The notes under the pieces are model-generated. The model was not told where the DNA came from. It saw only the letters and a list, made by a program, of their open reading frames with translations, and ran no database searches. From the NCBI GenBank assembly GCA_963978545.1, contig OZ021729.1:91666466-91730465 (forward strand): a stretch of DNA of 64,000 bases, in the 5' to 3' direction. The first letter of the stretch is position 1. Every line of letters starts with the position of its first letter. The stretch comes from Linyphia triangularis. Taxonomy: Eukaryota; Arthropoda; Arachnida; Araneae; Linyphiidae. The translations under genes and the position numbers were made by a program. Shown here piece after piece: positions 59,863-64,000 of the stretch.

Positions 59863-60351
59863 CACTGGTCTGCAGTGGCAAAAATGGTCGAAACTGGTCA
59901 AAAATTAACTTTTATTGAGTTGACCTAAATCCGATTGTCAAATATGCCATATTTTGCCAAATAATGAGCATTCTTTTTTTATATATGTATTCATTTTTGC
60001 ATAAATGGTAACCCATGGTTCTTTAATTTTCAGTTAAGAAGGTTGCAGACTATTCAGATAGCTGACGACGGCGTACTCGCACCTTTTAAAAAAGAGCCAA
60101 GTTTGCAATAAATATTAAGTCTTTAATGATGTCGCCAATTTGGCTTATTTTTAAAAGATAAAAGTTTTTCGAGCCAGAGATTAGAAATCGTCTGCGCCTT
60201 TCCTCAATGAAAATCATCAGACTGCAATGGGTTTGCTGAAAAAAAATGTGCGTTCACTTTTTGGCAAGTTACGACACATTTGGCAATAGGATTTAGTTCA
60301 ACTCAATCATGGTCGATTTTTGTACAGCCGTTTTGTTCCGGCAAACCAGTG
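59863..60351. mobile_element. MITE with long imperfect inverted ends
   Basis: A 489-bp element; ends CACTGGTCTGCAGTGGCAAA and the complement of CACTGGTTTGCCGGAACAAA. The inversion resumes inside: ATTGAGTTGACCTAAATCCG with ATTGTCAAATATGCC at the left is mirrored by ATTGAGTTGAACTAAATCCT with ATTGCCAAATGTGTC from the right. No coding sequence and no clear target duplication. CACTGGTCTGCA also appears at 34653, suggesting further copies. Confidence 0.7.
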
Positions 60352-60874
60352 GATTCATAATCGACTAGCTTTTCTCCATCTTTCTCTAAGAAATACAGAC
60401 TGATGCCCGATGATGGGGGTACATAAACTTGCCTCTCAGTCTAACACTTTAAAAGTAATTTTTTACATTAAAGGAGCAGGTTTTCAAACTAATCGCTTGG
60501 CAGTGTGAGGAAGTGTACAAAAAAAAAAAAAATGAAAACGATATCATTTTGGAAAAAGTTTACTAATAAAAATCAATATTAAATCCTTTATTTTAACTTC
60601 GATTTTGATTGATGGCAATGCATTCTATCAAGTTGTGTGATCAAATAAAAAATTAGGCACTGAATGGATGCTTTCCTCGTAGTGGTCGGAGAAAAACTCG
60701 ACCTGAGCTCGAAATCGCACTTTCAAATGAACATAAATAATTTGGATTTTTTGCAAAAACTTTGTTTTTATACGATAGTGTAATAGTGCGATATATAGTG
60801 TATAGTTCCATAGTGTAACTACATAAGCGCAATTTTTTATTCAATTTAATAATTTTTGACATTTTACATTACAG
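60352..60874. other. Unique DNA preceding an exon candidate
   Basis: No gene seen. The last bases (TTTTTGACATTTTACATTACAG) form a splice acceptor. Confidence 0.5.
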
Positions 60875-60964
60875 GTAGAAGAATCCATGACGCGAACTCC
60901 TGAAACTCTAAAACCCCGTCCTGTGACGAAATTGGAGATGAGCTTAGGACAAAGACATTCGAAT
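60875..60964 (+). CDS. Candidate internal coding exon, 90 nt
   Basis: A pyrimidine-containing acceptor ATTTTACATTACAG and a donor GAAT/GTGAGTAAC bracket exactly 90 bases. Only one of three frames is open, and it is open in phase 0 across the whole exon: VEESMTRTPETLKPRPVTKL followed by EMSLGQRHSN. GC content is well above the flanks and the peptide is mixed and hydrophilic, as expected of a real exon. The other frames stop early. Upstream and downstream exons are not visible within reach, so the gene would have introns of several kilobases. I do not recognise the protein. Confidence 0.5.
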
Positions 60965-61610
60965 GTGAGTAACCTTAGAACTTTTAGTTCTATAATAGCG
61001 CAATAAGTTAGCACTAAATTAGCGGTAGAATTAAATGATGCGCACAAGATGATCTAAAAACATCAAATTATAATTTTTAACCATTTTTTTTTTTTTTTTT
61101 AAAGTTCTATAAAATATATTACAAAACAATCAAACATATTACGCAATATACTCTGCCAACTATCTTTTCCAATATTCAAGTGCAACCCAATCAATTATTT
61201 CATTCCTTTTTAAATAAAAGGAGTGCTAATGAAACGATGAAAGAGCAAAAAAATATTTTCTTTTTTTTTTATTACTTTACCGAATTTAGTTTTGGCAGCT
61301 GAAAATTGTAATAGCATTCTTAGTCTATGATTTTAGTGAAAATAGATTTTCAATAGATTTCGCATTAATCCTATCAGTCTTTAAACATTTAACCAAGTAA
61401 AAATCCACTTTTCCGCTGTCTCCCATAGTTTTAGAGATATAGGACCAATAACCCGATTTCCACCTCTAGGTATGCTGCAGTCACTTTCAAATGATAAGGC
61501 ACATTTTACAATGAATATACATTATACCATACCACTAGTTTTATCCATTCAAGAGTTATTTGAGTGTTTTCAGGCTTTATTTTGTGTTTTAAATGCTATT
61601 TCTTAATTAT
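60965..61610. other. AT-rich DNA, no gene seen
   Basis: T runs near 61085-61102 and 61261-61270. Nothing assignable. Confidence 0.5.
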
Positions 61611-62695
61611 TAATTACTAGCTAAATACCCGTGGTCCGCCACGAAATTTTAACATGTGCAATATTTTAGCCAGCTATGTGTCACCGCTTTGCGGAAATCC
61701 GCCATTGGTGTATTGGCCTCAATTTTTGTCGCTTCGCTCGCAGGAAGGTTAATCACAACGCAATATCGAGCTCGCTTCGCTCGCTGAAAAAGTCATTGAC
61801 ACATAAGCACAGACTTACTTGACTCTTTAAAAGGTTCATTGCTATGCAAACATGAGCTCGCTTTGCTCGATGAAAGGTTCATTGCTGTGTAAGAATAAGG
61901 TCGCTTCACACACTAAAAACTAATTGCTACGTAAAGCCTTAATATTAGAAGCCCCTCACTTGTCGAGAAACAATAAAAAAAAAAAAATCCCCGTTAATAA
62001 ATATAATAAAACACTCCTTTAAGAGTATTTTAACACGTGATGTTTGTAAAAAGCAAAATTAGAAGGTCTAAAACTACTTATGTTGAAACTTTCAGAGGTC
62101 TAGGACTATTATAAGTCGCTTTTTGTGAAAATATCAATTAAAAATTCATTAAAAAAACAAATTAAATTTTTTATGTTCTTTTTGTCAAAAGTCCAATTAG
62201 AAGGAAAAACTATTTGTGCTGAAAATTCCAGAAATGTAGCCCAGCTAGAAATCGTTTTGTAAAATATTTGTTAATTAATTAAGAAACAAATAAAATTTAA
62301 AAATTATGTTTTTCAAAAGTGCAATTTGAAGGCCAAAACTACTTATGTTGAAAATCTTAGAGCTGTAGCCTTATTAGAAATAATTTTGTAAAATATTTAT
62401 TAATTAATTAAAAAAATTAATTAAAAATTTCAAATTCTGTTTTTCAAATGTCCAACTAGAAGGCTAAAACTACTTATGTTGAAAATTTCAGAGCTGTATC
62501 TCTATTTGAAGTCACTTTCTAAAATATAAATTAATTAAAAAATAACTAATTAAAATTTTAACATTCTGTTTGATATACATAAAATTAGAAAGGCTTCCGA
62601 TGTTGAAAATTTCAGAGCTCTACTCCGATTTTAAGTAGGTTTCTATAGATCCACAGACAGACACACAGCTTGTTTTATTATTATAGATATATTTA
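61611..62695 (+). repeat. Dispersed-repeat-like unit with internal ~130-bp repeats
   Basis: Starts TACTAGCTAAATACCCGTGG with TCCGCCACG and ends ACAGACAGACACACAGCTTG, TTTTATTATTATAGATAT, a start/end style shared by many arthropod non-LTR-derived repeats (from memory). Near the start, GCTTCGCTCGC-type words recur. From 62060 to 62640 five diverged units repeat AGAAGGCTAAAACTACTTAT, GTTGAAAATTTCAGAGCTGT at about 130-bp spacing. No protein is encoded. Confidence 0.6.
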
Positions 62696-64000
62696 AATGA
62701 TTATATTCAAATTATTAATGGTACTGAAAAAGCACGTTAAATAAATTTCAGGTAATTTTCTGTCATCTAATAAAGCTCCCCCAATACCATAAATCTGGTG
62801 GCTACTATCGGCTCCTGATGCGGACCGTTGTAGACAGACCCATCTCGCCCAGTGGTGGGTAAAATATATTAGAAATTTTGAAATTTGTTTCAGAGTTTGG
62901 AATTTAAAATATAGTGTTATAAGAATGGATAAAAATATGTCACTACTGGTTTTGACATGTTTATTTAATCGCTTATTTTGGAAAGATGCTCGAGATTCAG
63001 AATGGACTGGGCAATCTTCCCAGATATCGGCCCACTGGGATGTTTCGCAGTATTAAAGAGAGTATGACGTCAGTTAAATGAGCTTTATATATTCTTGCAG
63101 AGCAGAACTTGATTTGAACTCTACAGAAGTTGCATTTAGAAATCAGTAATAAATGGCTTAGACCTCTCCTCTTCTGTTTTAGTGTAATCTTGTTAACTGT
63201 GGTAGAAGTGGTGAGAAGGGGGGGACGTGCCTAAAAGTTAGTAGCAAGTGCACCCCTTTCCCCCCCCCCCCCTCCCTTTACTTGTTAATAAAATAAAAAT
63301 ACTTGTATCTTTATACAAAAGAGAACTTTATACATTTTTATAAGAGTATGATATATATACCCGATAAAGATTTTTTTTTAAATTTTGAAAACTTTAAATC
63401 ACTTTTTTGCTGTGTCACTACATTTTGAAATTTCTCTACATGTTTGATATGTTTTTAAGAAGAAAAAATCTAAGTCTATCTAATTTTAGTATTATCTAAT
63501 ATACCATACCCAGTATTGTTTAATATTTCAAGAAATTTAAAAACAAAATTTAGCGATAAAAAAAAAAAAAAAAAAAAAAAATCACTTTTTTCAAAAAAAT
63601 TATGCATAGTACATGACTCGGAAGACCATTAGACAGCGGTAGGTAATACAAAATTTAAAACTGATATTGTTCAAAATTAAAGGGGAAAAAATGATTAAAA
63701 TAACAGATGTTCAGAAAATGCATTTAAATACCGTTTTTGAACTGACTCACCCCGTGGGCATAGGTTTATAGTAGGTTTCAATACATAAACATAAACGCAA
63801 ATATTTATGATTTTTTTTTTTTTTTTTTTTTTCCAATTTAGTGAACACATTTAGATCCTGATTAATTTAAGGGATTTAATGTTCGCAATTCATTTGGTTT
63901 CAATCTAGATGTTGCCAAAAAGTATTTGTACTTGAAATGAATTTCTTACTGCATACTCACAACTTTAAACACTTAACGTAAGTATAAGACTTTTAGAATT
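62696..64000. other. AT-rich DNA, no gene seen
   Basis: A 13-C run at 63260-63272, an A run near 63559-63580 and a T run near 63811-63832. TCGCCCAGTGG (62846) and GATATCGGCCCACTGGGAT (63022-63040) may mark an old transposon end. No gene is visible to the window edge. Confidence 0.45.

Overview
This is a eukaryotic, very AT-rich, gene-poor window that looks like repeat-laden intergenic or intronic DNA of an arthropod. An arachnid is my best guess, but that is inference from the style and families of the transposons and cannot be proven here. Nothing is bacterial: there are no operons, ribosome binding sites, CRISPR arrays or dense coding. Most open frames are short, low-complexity chance frames. 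What can be supported is mainly mobile DNA, much of it dated or nested by target-site duplications (TSDs), plus a handful of possible spliced exons.

Layout. 0-14 kb: a fold-back MITE beside a broken transposon ORF; degenerate ~140-bp and ~290-bp tandem repeats; a (TA)n tract; two decayed THAP domains; a first-exon-like ORF; and a Tc1/mariner remnant with one terminal repeat. 14-22 kb: a direct-repeat pair, then a 115-bp satellite array split by a 1,447-bp DNA transposon (13-bp terminal inverted repeats, TAA duplication) holding a decayed ORF, then a 20-bp minisatellite. 22-36 kb: mostly unique AT-rich DNA with a 210-bp (TA)n, a Harbinger-like MITE, a tRNA-derived SINE and a locally duplicated exon-like region. 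36-46 kb: the busiest part, with a 5'-truncated SINE, a second fold-back MITE beside a second transposon ORF fragment, more SINEs, a TTAA-flanked piggyBac-like MITE, and an almost perfect 250-bp inverted repeat. 46-54 kb: a possible two-exon gene, a promoter-like ETS/E-box cluster, tandem repeats and a solo LTR with a TSD. 54-64 kb: a 2.5-kb hAT-like element (8-bp TSD) with a decayed minus-strand ORF and a younger SINE inside it, a homeodomain-site-rich unique block, a long-TIR MITE, a good 90-nt internal exon candidate, and a degenerate repeat.

There is no coherent pathway. The history that can be read is: satellites and old DNA transposons first, then SINEs inserted into them with intact 14-15-bp duplications. 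The few exon-like pieces, the unique blocks rich in TAATTA-type sites, and the lack of any complete gene suggest the window lies in long introns or a gene desert.
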